From Porphyrobacter sp. (GTDB lineage Bacteria > Pseudomonadota > Alphaproteobacteria > Sphingomonadales > Sphingomonadaceae), in NCBI GenBank assembly GCA_027533455.1, contig JAPZUC010000001.1:310001-374000 (forward strand): 64,000 bases of DNA, written 5' to 3'. Under the pieces are notes generated by a model that worked only from the letters and a program-made list of their open reading frames with translations, was not told the DNA's origin and made no database searches. The translations under genes were made by a program, and so were the position numbers. This document shows, piece by piece, positions 9,607 through 18,757 of the stretch. How positions within the stretch are numbered: the stretch's first letter is position 1; the number at the start of each line of letters is the position of its first letter.

Positions 9607-10279
9607 TATCGTCCTGACAATCATTGGCGGTCTGCGGCGCTAGGACTTTGTGGTTAACATCAGGTGTGTTTTGCTCGGCACGAGAGGGAGACGAGCGCGA
9701 CGCGCCATGCCGACGGGTGCGGATTTCCGGCCATTTGCGAGCCTCCCATTGGTCACGGGTAATCGCGTACTGGATATTCGTCTCGCCCCCGTCCGGATCG
9801 GGGAAATCGAGGTCTTCGCGGCGGGTCATGCCGAGTTTCTCCATCAACCGCCAGCTACCGGCATTACTGGGCACGGTGAGCGCGACGATCTGCGGCGCGG
9901 CGAAGGCCGTGAAGCCCCAATCCACCACCGCGCGCATCGCTTCGTGCGCATAGCCCCGCCGCCAGCGATCCTCGCGCACCAGCCAGCCGATCTCGAAGTC
10001 CTGCGGGTTGGGCGCAAGCGGGTGAGCGACGCGGCGCAGCCCGCAATGGCCGACCATCTCACCGGTCGCGCGTTCTTCCATGATCATGAAGCCGTAGCCC
10101 TCGGCAGCGAACCCCGCGCGCGAGGCAGCGTGCTTGGCCGCAATCACGGCGCGCGGCTGCACCCCGCCGAGGTGCCGCATCACCGCAGGCGTGTTGAGCA
10201 GCGTCATGTGCGGATCAAGGTCACCCTCGCCGATCTGGCGCAGCACCAGCCTGTCGGTGATTAGCACCGCTTTCGTCAT
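9005..10279 (-). CDS. GNAT family N-acetyltransferase with an anomalous run-on C-terminus
   Basis: Residues 1 to about 180 form a RimJ/RimL-type GNAT domain that would transfer acetyl from acetyl-CoA to an amine. Seen motifs are TDRLVLRQ at the start, RGYAHEAMRAVVDWGF, and NAGSWRLMEKLGM. The domain ends near base 9740. The frame has no stop there and continues to 9005, reading out of frame through about 600 bp of the next gene as an Arg/Ala/Gly-rich sequence with no fold. Both other frames stop close by (TGA at 9660-9662, TAG at 9640-9642). A small indel near the 3' end has probably removed the native stop. A functional protein probably ends near 9660-9740. Confidence 0.7.
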   Translation of the reverse strand: MTKAVLITDRLVLRQIGEGDLDPHMTLLNTPAVMRHLGGVQPRAVIAAKHAASRAGFAAEGYGFMIMEERATGEMVGHCGLRRVAHPLAPNPQDFEIGWLVREDRWRRGYAHEAMRAVVDWGFTAFAAPQIVALTVPSNAGSWRLMEKLGMTRREDLDFPDPDGGETNIQYAITRDQWEARKWPEIRTRRHGASRSSPSRAEQNTPDVNHKVLAPQTANDCQDDNDTPTSPPVCRSHSGRQFPAVSRAAADGATGAAAARGDAERLEQRDAGLSGAAAWRVCLCPRHRQAPAATAIGAAYRAAGSGGADLATDTGRPLRFRRRARGVLGAGAAVCFGRAGVLPDFRASTADSALVLGRSGCGRPLRALRRIECRQLRRVAELSPADRTLAAAGRAEPDLEHRLWRHAAAAAVRRCCPLAGGRSG

Positions 10280-10286
10280 GGTGCCG

Positions 10287-10838
10287 TCATGACGTCAACC
10301 AGCGCTCGCGCGTGATGGCATAGGCGATGATCCGCGGGTCATCTGGATCGAAATCGGGGCTGGCGAAATCGAGATCCTCGCGCCGCTCCATCCCGAGCCG
10401 GAGCATCAGACCCCAGCTCGCCCGGTTGTTCTCGACCGTGAGCGCGATCACCTCGTCAGCGCCGAAGCGGTCGAAGGCCAGGGCGAGCGAGGCAGCGGCG
10501 GCCTCTTTTGCATAGCCAAGCCCCCAGGCATCCTCGCGCAGCCGCCAGCCTGCTTCCATCATACCCTGCGGCCCGCCCGCCTGATTGGAGCGTTTGAGCC
10601 CGCAAAAGCCGAGCAGCGCGCCATCCTCCTTGCGCTCCACGACCCAGAAGGTGTGGCCGTAGTCCGCCTGATAGCTCTCCAGCCGCGCGCGGGCGGCGGC
10701 GCGGGTTGCGTCGTTGGCCACCCCGCCAAGCCAGCGCATCACGGGCTCGGTGTTGGTGACGCGCCAGAATTCGTCCCAGTCATCCTCGCGCCAGTCACGC
10801 AGGATCAGTCGCGGCGTATCGTGACGGAATTCAGGCAT
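10287..10838 (-). CDS. GNAT family N-acetyltransferase (second copy)
   Basis: This 183-residue RimJ/RimL-type acetyltransferase is a paralogue of both neighbours. It opens with RHDTPRLILRDWREDDWDEFW and carries the acetyl-CoA-binding region LREDAWGLGYAKEAAAA, followed by ENNRASWGLMLRLGM. The length is normal for the family. It overlaps the next upstream GNAT gene by 8 bp and ends 7 bp before the first, so the three form one transcription unit. The substrate (protein N-terminus, antibiotic or small amine) cannot be read from sequence. Confidence 0.92.
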   Translation of the reverse strand: MPEFRHDTPRLILRDWREDDWDEFWRVTNTEPVMRWLGGVANDATRAAARARLESYQADYGHTFWVVERKEDGALLGFCGLKRSNQAGGPQGMMEAGWRLREDAWGLGYAKEAAAASLALAFDRFGADEVIALTVENNRASWGLMLRLGMERREDLDFASPDFDPDDPRIIAYAITRERWLTS

Positions 10839-11385
10839 AAGGCGCGTCCAGCGACCACACGGTGGTGGGATTATCTTCGGGCGGATAGTCGGGATCGTTG
10901 TAGCCGAGGTCGGGCCGCGCGGTGAAGCCGAGGCGCTGCATCATCCGGGTCGAGGCCGCGTTGGAATCGCTGGTCTGCGACCAGAGCACTGGCAACCGGA
11001 CAACGTCGAAGGCATGGGCGATCACGATGCGGGCGGCCTCGCTCGCATAGCCCTTGCCCCAGTGGCTCTCGGCAAAGCTCCACCCGATCTCGCGCTGGCC
11101 CTGCAAAGCGGGCGGCGCGGCCGGGGAGCGAACGTGGAACAGGCCGACACGGCCGACGCGGGTGTCGCCCTCAGCCAGCCACACCGTCCAGCGCTGGTGC
11201 CCGCCGCTGTGGAAGGCAGCGATATCATCGGCGAGGCTTTCGGCCACAGCATCGGGCGAGCGCACGCCGGCAAGATGGCGCATCACGCTTTGGGTGTTCA
11301 TCTCCGCCAGCAGCCACGGCAGATCCGTCGCCACCGGCGGGCGCAGGATCAGGCGCGGCGTGGCGAGCGTCGTCCCGTCAGCCAT
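10831..11385 (-). CDS. GNAT family N-acetyltransferase (third copy)
   Basis: This 184-residue protein has the same RimJ/RimL-type layout as the two downstream copies: ATPRLILRPPVATD near the start, SHWGKGYASEAARIVI for acetyl-CoA binding, and SNAASTRMMQRLGF near the end. Its start overlaps the hemB stop by 8 bp, so it is likely translated together with hemB. The physiological substrate is unknown. Among the three copies it is the one directly coupled to hemB. Confidence 0.92.
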   Translation of the reverse strand: MADGTTLATPRLILRPPVATDLPWLLAEMNTQSVMRHLAGVRSPDAVAESLADDIAAFHSGGHQRWTVWLAEGDTRVGRVGLFHVRSPAAPPALQGQREIGWSFAESHWGKGYASEAARIVIAHAFDVVRLPVLWSQTSDSNAASTRMMQRLGFTARPDLGYNDPDYPPEDNPTTVWSLDAPYA

Positions 11386-12373
11386 TCAGCAGGCGGGCGG
11401 CGTGGGCGGCGTGGTAGGTCAGGATGCCGCTGCACCCCGCACGCTTGAAGGCGAGCAGCGTTTCCAGCACCAGCGCATCGCGGTCTCCCGCACCGGCGGC
11501 GGCGGCGGCCTCGATCATCGCATATTCGCCTGATACCTGATAGGCGAAGACCGGCACGTCGAACCGGTCTTTCACCCGGGCAATGATGTCGAGATAGGCG
11601 AGCCCCGGCTTCACCATGACAGAGTCGGCGCCCTCGGCGATATCCAGCGCAATTTCGCGCAGCGCCTCGTCGGTGTTGGCGGGGTCCATCTGGTAGGCCT
11701 TCTTGTCGCCCTTCAGCAGCCCGCCGCTGCCCACCGCCTCGCGGAACGGGCCGTAGAACGCGCTGGCATATTTGGCGGCGTAGCTCATGATCTGGACATT
11801 GGGATGGGCGTTCATCTCCAGCGCCATGCGGATCGCCTTGATGCGACCGTCCATCATGTCGCTGGGCGCAATGATGTCGGCGCCCGCGTTGGCCTGATTG
11901 ACCGCTTGATCGACCAGCATTGCGACCGTCTCGTCATTGATGACATAGCCGGTGTCGTCGATCAGCCCGTCCTGCCCGTGCGAGGTGTAGGGATCGAGCG
12001 CCACGTCGGTCAGCACGCCAATATCATGGCCGCAGGCGTCCTTGATGGCGCGGATCGCCTGGCACATCAGGTTGTCAGGGTTATGCGCTTCGGCCCCGTC
12101 GTCCGAACGCAGCTCTTGCGGGGTGTTGGGGAACAGCGCCACCACCGGAATGCCGAGCGACACCGCCTCCTTCGCGCGGGCGACGATACCATCGACCGAC
12201 CAGCGCGAGACGCCGGGCAGCGTCTTGATCGGCTCCTCCACATCCTTGCCCGCCGTGACGAACAGCGGCCAGATCAGATCGGCGGGGGTGAGGATGTTCT
12301 CGCGGTGCAGCGCGCGGCTCCAGCCGTGGGCACGGGTGCGGCGCAGGCGGGTGTTGGGATAGCTTCCAGTCAT
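11378..12373 (-). CDS. hemB: Porphobilinogen synthase (delta-aminolevulinate dehydratase)
   Basis: This 331-residue cytosolic enzyme joins two 5-aminolevulinate molecules into porphobilinogen, the second committed step of heme and chlorophyll synthesis. The two Schiff-base lysine regions are present: YAAKYASAFYGPFR and VMVKPGLAYLD. At the catalytic metal site the sequence reads DVALDPYTSHGQDG. The cysteines of zinc-type enzymes are replaced by Ala/Asp, so this is the magnesium-type enzyme common in alphaproteobacteria. The ATG at 12373 is chosen over an in-frame TTG 21 bp upstream. It leads an operon with three GNAT genes. Confidence 0.97.
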   Translation of the reverse strand: MTGSYPNTRLRRTRAHGWSRALHRENILTPADLIWPLFVTAGKDVEEPIKTLPGVSRWSVDGIVARAKEAVSLGIPVVALFPNTPQELRSDDGAEAHNPDNLMCQAIRAIKDACGHDIGVLTDVALDPYTSHGQDGLIDDTGYVINDETVAMLVDQAVNQANAGADIIAPSDMMDGRIKAIRMALEMNAHPNVQIMSYAAKYASAFYGPFREAVGSGGLLKGDKKAYQMDPANTDEALREIALDIAEGADSVMVKPGLAYLDIIARVKDRFDVPVFAYQVSGEYAMIEAAAAAGAGDRDALVLETLLAFKRAGCSGILTYHAAHAARLLNG

Positions 12374-12433
12374 GGGAGCGAGACTTACGCGCAATCGGCG
12401 CTGGACGACAAGAGATCGTTACAGGCGCGGGCT

Positions 12434-14188
12434 TTACACTTTGCGCGCAGGCGCCGCAGGCTTGCGGGTCGCATCGACTTTCTCGATCTCGCGCACGGGC
12501 GCCTTCACCTCGCCCGGTGCCGGGGCAAGATCCTGAAGGGCCGCGCCGACCTCGATTTCCTTGAGCTTGATCAGCTGGCGGCGGAAATCGATAAGCTCCG
12601 TGCCCGAAAGCAACGCACGGCTGACGAACTGGACGCTGGACGGATTGATCACCCGCCCGCCCCGGTACATCTCGTAATGGAGGTGCGGGCCGGTCGACAG
12701 GCCGGTCGATCCGACATAGCCGATCACCTGCCCGCGCCGCACCTGCATGCCGGCACGCACGGCCATCTGGCTCATATGGCAATAGCGCGTCGAGAGGTTG
12801 CCGCCATGCTCTAGCCTGACCTGTATACCGCAGCCGCCGGAGCGGCCCGCGCTGGAGACCCGCCCGTCGCTGACCGCGACGATCGGCGTGCCGTATCGGG
12901 CCTTGAAGTCCATCCCGGCGTGCATCCGGTTGTAACCGAGGATGGGGTGGCGGCGCATCCCGAAGTTCGACGTGATCGCCCCCGGCACCGGTGCCAGCAG
13001 CCCCTTGCGCTGCTCGCCCACACCCGAAGCCTCGTAGAATCGGCCATCGCTGCCCCAGCGCATCAGCTGGGTGCGGGGCTTTCCGGCGCGGTCGACCCCG
13101 GCGTAAAGCAGCTGCCCCGCCTGCCGCTCGCCCGTGGCGGCGCGGCGATAGGCAATGACGACATCGAATTCATCGGAGGCGCGAACCTCGCTCTCCATGT
13201 CGATCTGTTCGTCGAGCGTCTTGAGATATTCCTGCACCGCGCTTGCCGGAACGCCCGCCTGCCGCATCGAGCGGTAGAGACTGCTTCCGACCACGCCGCG
13301 CACCCGCAGCGGGGTTTCGTCGACGCGGATCAGGTTGCGCTGCAATGCCAGCGGGCCGACAGGGATGACCGGCGTGCCATCGGCGGCAACCTCGCCCACG
13401 CCCGGGCGGGTCAACGCCAGTTCGAGATCGAAGCGGGCACGAAACGACAGACTGTCGAGCGGGCGCGGCTGGCCGGGCGCAGGGCGGCGGCCGAGCACGA
13501 GGTCCATTTGCGTCCCTGCGGCGATATCGCCCACCGCAACCGCCTGACCGACCAGCGCCGCAGCTCGGTCGATATCCTCGCCCGCCACGCCCGCACGGCG
13601 CAACATCGATGTGAAGCTGTCACCCGGAGCAAGGGTCACCACCATCTGGATCTGCGGCCGCTCGGGCGCGCTCTTGAGCGGAATGACCGAAGGCGACGGC
13701 CCCATGCGGCGGCCGCTATCGGCACCCAGAGCGAGCGGCAGGATCATCTGGCTGCGCATCTCGCTCTCGACTTCAACCGCCTGCGGCATGGCCGAGCGCG
13801 CTTCAAGCGGGGTGAAATCGGGCCAGAAGGCGAGCGCAACCACGCCCATCCCCACCATGGTGCCCAGCCCTCGCAGCCAGCGGCGGCTGCCGATATCCTC
13901 GGCCAGATCGGGAGCGATATCGAGGCGGTCGAACCACTGCGAGGCGTCGTGACGCCACGCATCGTAGCGGGCGATAACAGTGCCCAGCCGCGCTGCCAGC
14001 CTGCGCCTCAGGCGCTGGGCAGCAGTCGGCGGAGCGAACTGGCGCGAATTGTCGAGATAGCGCACAAGCTCACGCGCGGTCTCCGGGTCGACGGGTGCGG
14101 GGACGACAGCCAGCGCACGGCTTTCGCCCGCTTGCAGCGCGGCAGCCTCGCCTCCGGACTCCTCGCCGGGATCGCCTGCGTCAGTCAT
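12434..14188 (-). CDS. M23 family metallopeptidase (LytM-type murein hydrolase)
   Basis: This 584-residue protein has a cytoplasmic N-terminal ~100 residues, one membrane helix (around WLRGLGTMVGMGVVALAFWP) and a long periplasmic part. It ends in an M23/LytM domain. The zinc-binding residues are intact: HAGMDF (near residue 420) and GPHLHYEM (near residue 500). An intact LytM domain suggests a D,D-endopeptidase that cuts peptidoglycan cross-links rather than a degenerate NlpD-type activator. The middle region carries an OapA/LysM-like segment that probably binds cell wall. The ATG at 14188 is the first ATG; an upstream TTG at 14242 is less likely. Confidence 0.9.
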   Translation of the reverse strand: MTDAGDPGEESGGEAAALQAGESRALAVVPAPVDPETARELVRYLDNSRQFAPPTAAQRLRRRLAARLGTVIARYDAWRHDASQWFDRLDIAPDLAEDIGSRRWLRGLGTMVGMGVVALAFWPDFTPLEARSAMPQAVEVESEMRSQMILPLALGADSGRRMGPSPSVIPLKSAPERPQIQMVVTLAPGDSFTSMLRRAGVAGEDIDRAAALVGQAVAVGDIAAGTQMDLVLGRRPAPGQPRPLDSLSFRARFDLELALTRPGVGEVAADGTPVIPVGPLALQRNLIRVDETPLRVRGVVGSSLYRSMRQAGVPASAVQEYLKTLDEQIDMESEVRASDEFDVVIAYRRAATGERQAGQLLYAGVDRAGKPRTQLMRWGSDGRFYEASGVGEQRKGLLAPVPGAITSNFGMRRHPILGYNRMHAGMDFKARYGTPIVAVSDGRVSSAGRSGGCGIQVRLEHGGNLSTRYCHMSQMAVRAGMQVRRGQVIGYVGSTGLSTGPHLHYEMYRGGRVINPSSVQFVSRALLSGTELIDFRRQLIKLKEIEVGAALQDLAPAPGEVKAPVREIEKVDATRKPAAPARKV

Positions 14189-14385
14189 TTTGCGCGCGTG
14201 GTCCAACTGCAAGCCCCGTGGCGATGCCCCTTGTCGGGGCAATCATGACGCAGCCCGCAGACGCGCCCAAGGCCTTGCCTTGTCGCATTTTGCTACCAGA
14301 ACAAAGTAAATCCGGCGTTAACCAGCGACGAGCTGAGTCCCCGGTGCGATAAGGTGTTGTGTGTAGAAGCGCGCGACCCTCTCCC

Positions 14386-17217
14386 ATGGCCTTGCCCGCC
14401 CGCGGCAAGCCTGCAATGACCCCGGGTGTCGTGACCCAGTCCCCTCCCTCCCGCCCCGCTGATGACGCGCGTGTGCGCGCCGTTCTCGGGCCGACCAACA
14501 CCGGCAAGACGCATCTCGCGATCGAGCGGATGTGCGGCCATTCCTCGGGGATGATGGGCTTCCCGCTGCGGCTGCTGGCGCGCGAGGTCTATGACCGGGT
14601 GCGCGCGATCAAGGGCGACAAGCAGGTCGCATTGATCACCGGTGAAGAGCGGATCGAGCCGCCCGACGCGCGCTATTTCCTCTGCACCGCCGAAGCCATG
14701 CCGCGCACCAGTGGCCAGCATGCCTTTGTGGCGCTGGACGAAGCGCAACTGGGCGCAGACCCGGAACGCGGGCATATCTTCACCGACCGCCTGCTCTACG
14801 CGCGGGGGCGGGAGGAGACCATGATCCTCGGCAGCGCCACGCTCGAACCTATGGTCAAGGCGCTGATCCCGCGCGCCGAAATCACCAGCCGCCCGCGCTT
14901 CTCCACGCTGTCGCACGCCGGCGTCTGCAAGCTGTCGCGCCTGCCCAAGCGTTCCGCCGTGGTCGCCTTCAGCGTCGAGCAGGTCTACGCCATGGCCGAG
15001 GCGCTGCGGCGGTTCCGCGGCGGGGCGGCGGTGGTAATGGGCGCGCTTTCGCCCGAAACCCGCAACAAGCAGGTCGCGATGTTCCAGGCGGGCGAGGTCG
15101 ATTACATCGTCGCCACCGACGCGATCGGTATGGGGCTGAACCTCGATCTCGATCATGTCGCCTTCGCCGCGCTGTCGAAATTCGACGGGCACAGAAAGCG
15201 GCGCCTCACCCCGTCCGAGATGGCGCAGATTGCGGGCCGCGCCGGACGGCACCAGCGCGATGGCACCTTCGGCACGCTGTCGGGCACGGGCAAAGGCGAC
15301 GGGGAGCCGCTCCAGTTCACCGATGAGGAAGTCTACGCGATCGAGGAGCACAGGTTCGCGCCCCTCACCCACCTGTTCTGGCGCGATGCCGATCCGCGGT
15401 TCGATTCGCTCGAGCGCCTGATCGCCGATCTCGAAGCGCGGCCCGACCAGCCGCAGCTGAAAGCCGCGCCCGAGGCAATCGACATGGCCGTGCTCAGGCG
15501 GCTCGCGGGAGACCCGATTGCCGATACGGTGCGCGGCGCGGGTTCTGTGCGGCGCTTCTGGGAGGCCTGCTCGCTCCCCGATTTCCGCAATCTCGGGGTA
15601 GAACAGCATGCGCGTTTCGTTGCGCGCCTGTGGGACGACCTGCGCGAAGGGTATCTCGGCGCGGATTTCGTGGCCGCACGCATCGCCGAGCTTGACCGGA
15701 TGCAGGGCGACATCGACACGCTCCAGGGCCGGATTGCGGCGATTCGCAGCTGGGCCTACATCTGCCAGCGCCCCGATTGGGTGCTGGCACGCGACGAAAT
15801 GGCCGCGCGCGCACGCGCGGTCGAAGCGAAGCTCTCCGATGCGCTGCACGCGCGCCTGACAGAGCGTTTCGTGAACCGAAGGACGACACTCTTGATGAAA
15901 TCGCTGGGGCAGGATGCAAGTGCGCTGCCCGTCACGCTCGAACCCGATGGTCACCTGACGGTGGAGGGCGAAAGCATCGGCCGCCTTGAAGGCTTCCGCT
16001 TCCATGTCGATCCCGCTGCAGGCGTCGCCGACCGGCGGATGCTGCTGGCGGCGGGCGAGAAGGCGCTTCCGGCGCTGCTGGAACGCCGCGCGGACTGGTT
16101 GCTGGGCGAGGGTCTAGCCGAACTCGAAATTTCCGGCGGCGCGATCAGGTGGCAGGGCCGCGCGCTGGCGGAGATCACCTTCCCCGGACACCCTGGTTCG
16201 GGCAATTTTGGCACGCCCAAGATCGCGCTGACCCGCGATGTCGCGCTGCTGACGGATAGCGCCAAGGCGAAGCTGGAGGCAGGCCTTGCGGCGTGGCTGG
16301 AAAAGCAGCTCGAACCGCTGGAGCCGCTGCGCAAGCTGGCCGAAGCCGCGCGCGATCCCGCTGCCGGCTCGCAAGCGCGGGCACTGGTCATCACTCTGAT
16401 CGAAGCGCGCGGCGTCATCAGCCGCGAGGACGCCGGGCTGGAAAACCTGCCCAAGGAAATGCGCCCCTATCTGCGCAAACTCGGCGTGACTTTCGGGGCG
16501 CTCGACATTTTCGATGCGCCGCTGCTCAAGCCCGCCCCGCGCCGCTTGCTCCATGCGCTGGGGCTGGACAAGCGCGCGGTGCAGGAAGCGATGCAGCCGG
16601 TTCTGGCCGAGGGCAGCTGGACCAAGGGGCGCCTGCCCGCCGGCTACCGCTATGCCGGATCGCAGGCGATCCGTGTCGACCTTGCCGAGAAGATCTTCCG
16701 CGCGGCGTTCGAATCGCGCGCCGCAGTGGTCGCCGCGCATCCGAAGGAGCGCAATAGGCCGTTCCGGGTCGATTTGGCACTCGCCGTGTCGGTCGGGCTG
16801 GAAGCCGATAACGCGCGCCGGCTGCTCGGCAGCGCGGGCTTCCGCGTCGAACGCGCCCGGCCGCTGGCCGAAGGCGCCCAAGGCGCGCCCGCGCCCGACC
16901 GCTGGTATTGGCGTCCGCGCCGGCCCGGCGAAAAGGACGAGCAGCGCGGCGCCGGGCGCGGTGAAGGGCGCCGCCCGGAACGCAAGGGCGCGCGCAAGTC
17001 CGAACAGCGTGGTCAGCGCCCCGATCAAGGGGAGAAAGCCGGCACGCCCCGCATAAAGGGGGGCAGCAAGGGGGGCCCAGACACCTCCAAACCCCGCAAT
17101 GACGGGCGCCAGAGAGGCCCTAGACCTGCCCCAACCCCGGCCAGGCCCCCGGTCGATGCCGGTCCGGCGCGCGCGGGCGGTGCGTTCGATAAGCTGGCGG
17201 ACCTGCTCAAGGGATGA
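14386..17217 (+). CDS. SUV3-type DEAD/DEAH-box helicase
   Basis: This 943-residue protein is related to the mitochondrial RNA helicase SUV3 and its alphaproteobacterial homologues. It has Walker A GPTNTGKT at residues 35-42, the DEAQ box at 118-121, DAIGMGLNL (motif V) and QIAGRAGRHQRDG (motif VI). Middle and C-terminal domains are family-typical, including a SUV3-like region near residues 560-640. The last ~120 residues are Arg/Gly/Pro-rich and disordered, likely for RNA binding. Alternative starts are a GTG at 14359 and an ATG at 14416. It overlaps the downstream S4 gene by 4 bp, which supports a role in RNA metabolism. It should not be confused with the Lhr helicase of ligase-associated repair. 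Confidence 0.9.
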   Translation: MALPARGKPAMTPGVVTQSPPSRPADDARVRAVLGPTNTGKTHLAIERMCGHSSGMMGFPLRLLAREVYDRVRAIKGDKQVALITGEERIEPPDARYFLCTAEAMPRTSGQHAFVALDEAQLGADPERGHIFTDRLLYARGREETMILGSATLEPMVKALIPRAEITSRPRFSTLSHAGVCKLSRLPKRSAVVAFSVEQVYAMAEALRRFRGGAAVVMGALSPETRNKQVAMFQAGEVDYIVATDAIGMGLNLDLDHVAFAALSKFDGHRKRRLTPSEMAQIAGRAGRHQRDGTFGTLSGTGKGDGEPLQFTDEEVYAIEEHRFAPLTHLFWRDADPRFDSLERLIADLEARPDQPQLKAAPEAIDMAVLRRLAGDPIADTVRGAGSVRRFWEACSLPDFRNLGVEQHARFVARLWDDLREGYLGADFVAARIAELDRMQGDIDTLQGRIAAIRSWAYICQRPDWVLARDEMAARARAVEAKLSDALHARLTERFVNRRTTLLMKSLGQDASALPVTLEPDGHLTVEGESIGRLEGFRFHVDPAAGVADRRMLLAAGEKALPALLERRADWLLGEGLAELEISGGAIRWQGRALAEITFPGHPGSGNFGTPKIALTRDVALLTDSAKAKLEAGLAAWLEKQLEPLEPLRKLAEAARDPAAGSQARALVITLIEARGVISREDAGLENLPKEMRPYLRKLGVTFGALDIFDAPLLKPAPRRLLHALGLDKRAVQEAMQPVLAEGSWTKGRLPAGYRYAGSQAIRVDLAEKIFRAAFESRAAVVAAHPKERNRPFRVDLALAVSVGLEADNARRLLGSAGFRVERARPLAEGAQGAPAPDRWYWRPRRPGEKDEQRGAGRGEGRRPERKGARKSEQRGQRPDQGEKAGTPRIKGGSKGGPDTSKPRNDGRQRGPRPAPTPARPPVDAGPARAGGAFDKLADLLKG

Positions 17218-17579
17218 CCGGAGCGGCGGCGGCAGGTGCGATCCGGATCGACCGACTGCTGGTCTACCTCCGCTTCGCCCGCACCCGATCCGCCGCACTC
17301 GCCCTGATCGACAGCCGCGCGGTGCGCCGCAACCGCCAGCACGTGGCGCGGGGCGCGGAAAGCGTGCACTGCGGCGATGTTCTGACGCTGGCTGTCGGAG
17401 GCACTGTCAGAGTGATCCAGCTCCTGACCCTGCCCGCACGGCGCGGCTCTCCGGCAGAGGCGCGTTCGCATTATCGGGAGGTTGACGGCGACGGCCTTGA
17501 CCGTAAAGGGCAAATAACAATAGCAGCGTCAACGCCCATGGCTGGCCGCCAGCCTGACGATCCTGAAGACTTCTCGTGA
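17214..17579 (+). CDS. S4 domain RNA-binding protein (HslR-like)
   Basis: This 121-residue protein carries an S4 domain at about residues 9-60 ([20 protein letters not shown], then a basic RRNRQHV). It resembles the heat-shock ribosome-associated protein HslR. The C-terminal half is Arg-rich and poorly conserved. The start ATG overlaps the helicase stop (ATGA), implying translational coupling, so it probably works on ribosomal or structured RNA together with the helicase. A precise function has not been shown for these homologues. Confidence 0.87.
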   Translation: MTGAAAAGAIRIDRLLVYLRFARTRSAALALIDSRAVRRNRQHVARGAESVHCGDVLTLAVGGTVRVIQLLTLPARRGSPAEARSHYREVDGDGLDRKGQITIAASTPMAGRQPDDPEDFS

Positions 17580-17589
17580 AAGAGCCGCA

Positions 17590-17928
17590 ATGACTTACGT
17601 CGTCACCGAAGACTGCATCAAGTGCAAGTACACCGACTGTGTGGAAGTGTGCCCGGTCGACTGTTTCTACGAAGGCGAGAACATGCTGGTGATCAACCCC
17701 AGCGAGTGCATCGATTGCGGCGTGTGCGAACCGGAATGCCCGGCCGAGGCGATTCTCCCCGATACGGAAGACGGGCTCGAAAAGTGGCTCGAGCTGAACA
17801 CGCAATATTCGGCGATCTGGCCCAACATCACCAGCCAGAAGGCTCCGCCCGAAGATGCCGACGCGCACAAGGGCGAGAAGGGCAAGTTCGAGAGATACTT
17901 CAGCGCCGATCCGGGCGACGGCGACTGA
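17590..17928 (+). CDS. fdxA: Seven-iron ferredoxin FdxA
   Basis: This 112-residue ferredoxin would carry one [3Fe-4S] and one [4Fe-4S] cluster. The cysteine pattern (C9, C12, C17, C21, C25 and then C40, C43, C46, C50) matches Azotobacter-type 7Fe ferredoxin. The C-terminal ~50 residues form the usual extension ending in [15 protein letters not shown]. It starts 10 bp after the S4 gene, preceded by AAAGAG, so it is probably in the same operon. It is a soluble electron carrier; its partner is not apparent from the neighbours. Confidence 0.95.
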   Translation: MTYVVTEDCIKCKYTDCVEVCPVDCFYEGENMLVINPSECIDCGVCEPECPAEAILPDTEDGLEKWLELNTQYSAIWPNITSQKAPPEDADAHKGEKGKFERYFSADPGDGD

Positions 17929-18193
17929 TTTTCAGCGCTTTTCCGGCAATCCGCATAGTCTGGCAGGCTTTCGCAATCGCCGACTCGCAATTTTGCTGCG
18001 GACGTGCTATATAATGATATGACCGCGCTGGGCCGTTGGCCCGCGCAGGCGTTGAAACCAGAAAGGCCTGACACCAGCAACCCCCTAACCGGATGAACCG
18101 CACCCGGCGCTCGCCCCGTGAGGGGTTGGGTCGCACGGTCGGGGTATTTGTCCGCTCTCCCCTTGCTGAGTCAGCCGATTGAAAGGAACGTGC

Positions 18194-18730
18194 ATGGCGA
18201 GCACCGCGAACGCATTCACCGTCGGCGATTATGTTGTCTACCCGAAGCACGGCGTAGGCAGGGTGATCGAGCTCCAGAGCGAGGAAATCGCCGGGATGCA
18301 GCTCGAACTCTATGTTCTGCGGTTCGAGAAAGAGCGCATGACGCTGCGCGTGCCGGTCAACAAGGTTGAAGCCATCGGGATGCGCAAGCTTTCGTCGGAC
18401 AAGACCCTGAAGCAGGCGATGGAAACGCTCAAGGGCAAGCCCAAGGTGAAGCGCACCATGTGGTCGCGCCGCGCCCAGGAATATGAAGCGAAGATCAACT
18501 CGGGCGACCTCGTGTCGATCGCCGAAGTGACCCGCGATCTGTTCCGCCCGGAAGACCAGCCCGAGCAGTCCTATTCGGAACGCCAGATCTTCGAAGCGGC
18601 CTCCAGCCGCCTCGCCCGCGAACTCGCGGCGATGGAGGAAACGGACGAGCCGACCGCGCTTGGCAAGATCCTCGACGTGCTACGCGAACACGCACCGCAA
18701 TATTACGACACTGCCGCCGAAGAAGCGTAA
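18194..18730 (+). CDS. CarD family transcriptional regulator
   Basis: This 178-residue protein belongs to the CarD/CdnL family, which binds RNA polymerase beta subunit and stabilises open complexes at rRNA and other promoters. The N-terminal Tudor-like interaction domain is seen as FTVGDYVVYPKHGVGRVIEL. The C-terminal helical DNA-contact domain contains MWSRRAQEYEAKINSGD. The ATG at 18194 has AAGGA 8 to 9 bases upstream. A longer frame from a TTG at 18179 adds five residues and is less likely. It stands alone after a 265-bp gap and is followed by a strong terminator. Confidence 0.95.
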   Translation: MASTANAFTVGDYVVYPKHGVGRVIELQSEEIAGMQLELYVLRFEKERMTLRVPVNKVEAIGMRKLSSDKTLKQAMETLKGKPKVKRTMWSRRAQEYEAKINSGDLVSIAEVTRDLFRPEDQPEQSYSERQIFEAASSRLARELAAMEETDEPTALGKILDVLREHAPQYYDTAAEEA

Positions 18731-18757
18731 GCTTCCCCCTCTTGTGGCAACCAAATG

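Noticed and set aside
12920..14248. Plus-strand ORF opposite the M23 peptidase
   Set aside because: Antisense to an intact LytM domain; sequence is low complexity and has no recognised motif.
14293..16005. Long minus-strand ORF (570 codons) opposite the SUV3 helicase
   Set aside because: It lies wholly antisense to a gene with complete helicase motifs and has a composition biased to His/Arg/Ala; typical shadow frame of GC-rich DNA.
17041..17165. G/C-rich stretch near the helicase end as a mobile repeat
   Set aside because: It remains in the helicase frame as an Arg/Gly/Pro-rich tail; no second copy seen in the window.
14386..17217. Helicase as the missing Lhr partner of the ligase-associated system
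   Set aside because: Its motifs are SUV3-like, not the Lhr type, and it is 9 kb from the ligase.
18010..18015. TATAAT before carD as a promoter
   Set aside because: No acceptable -35 at 16-18 bp; not listed as a feature.
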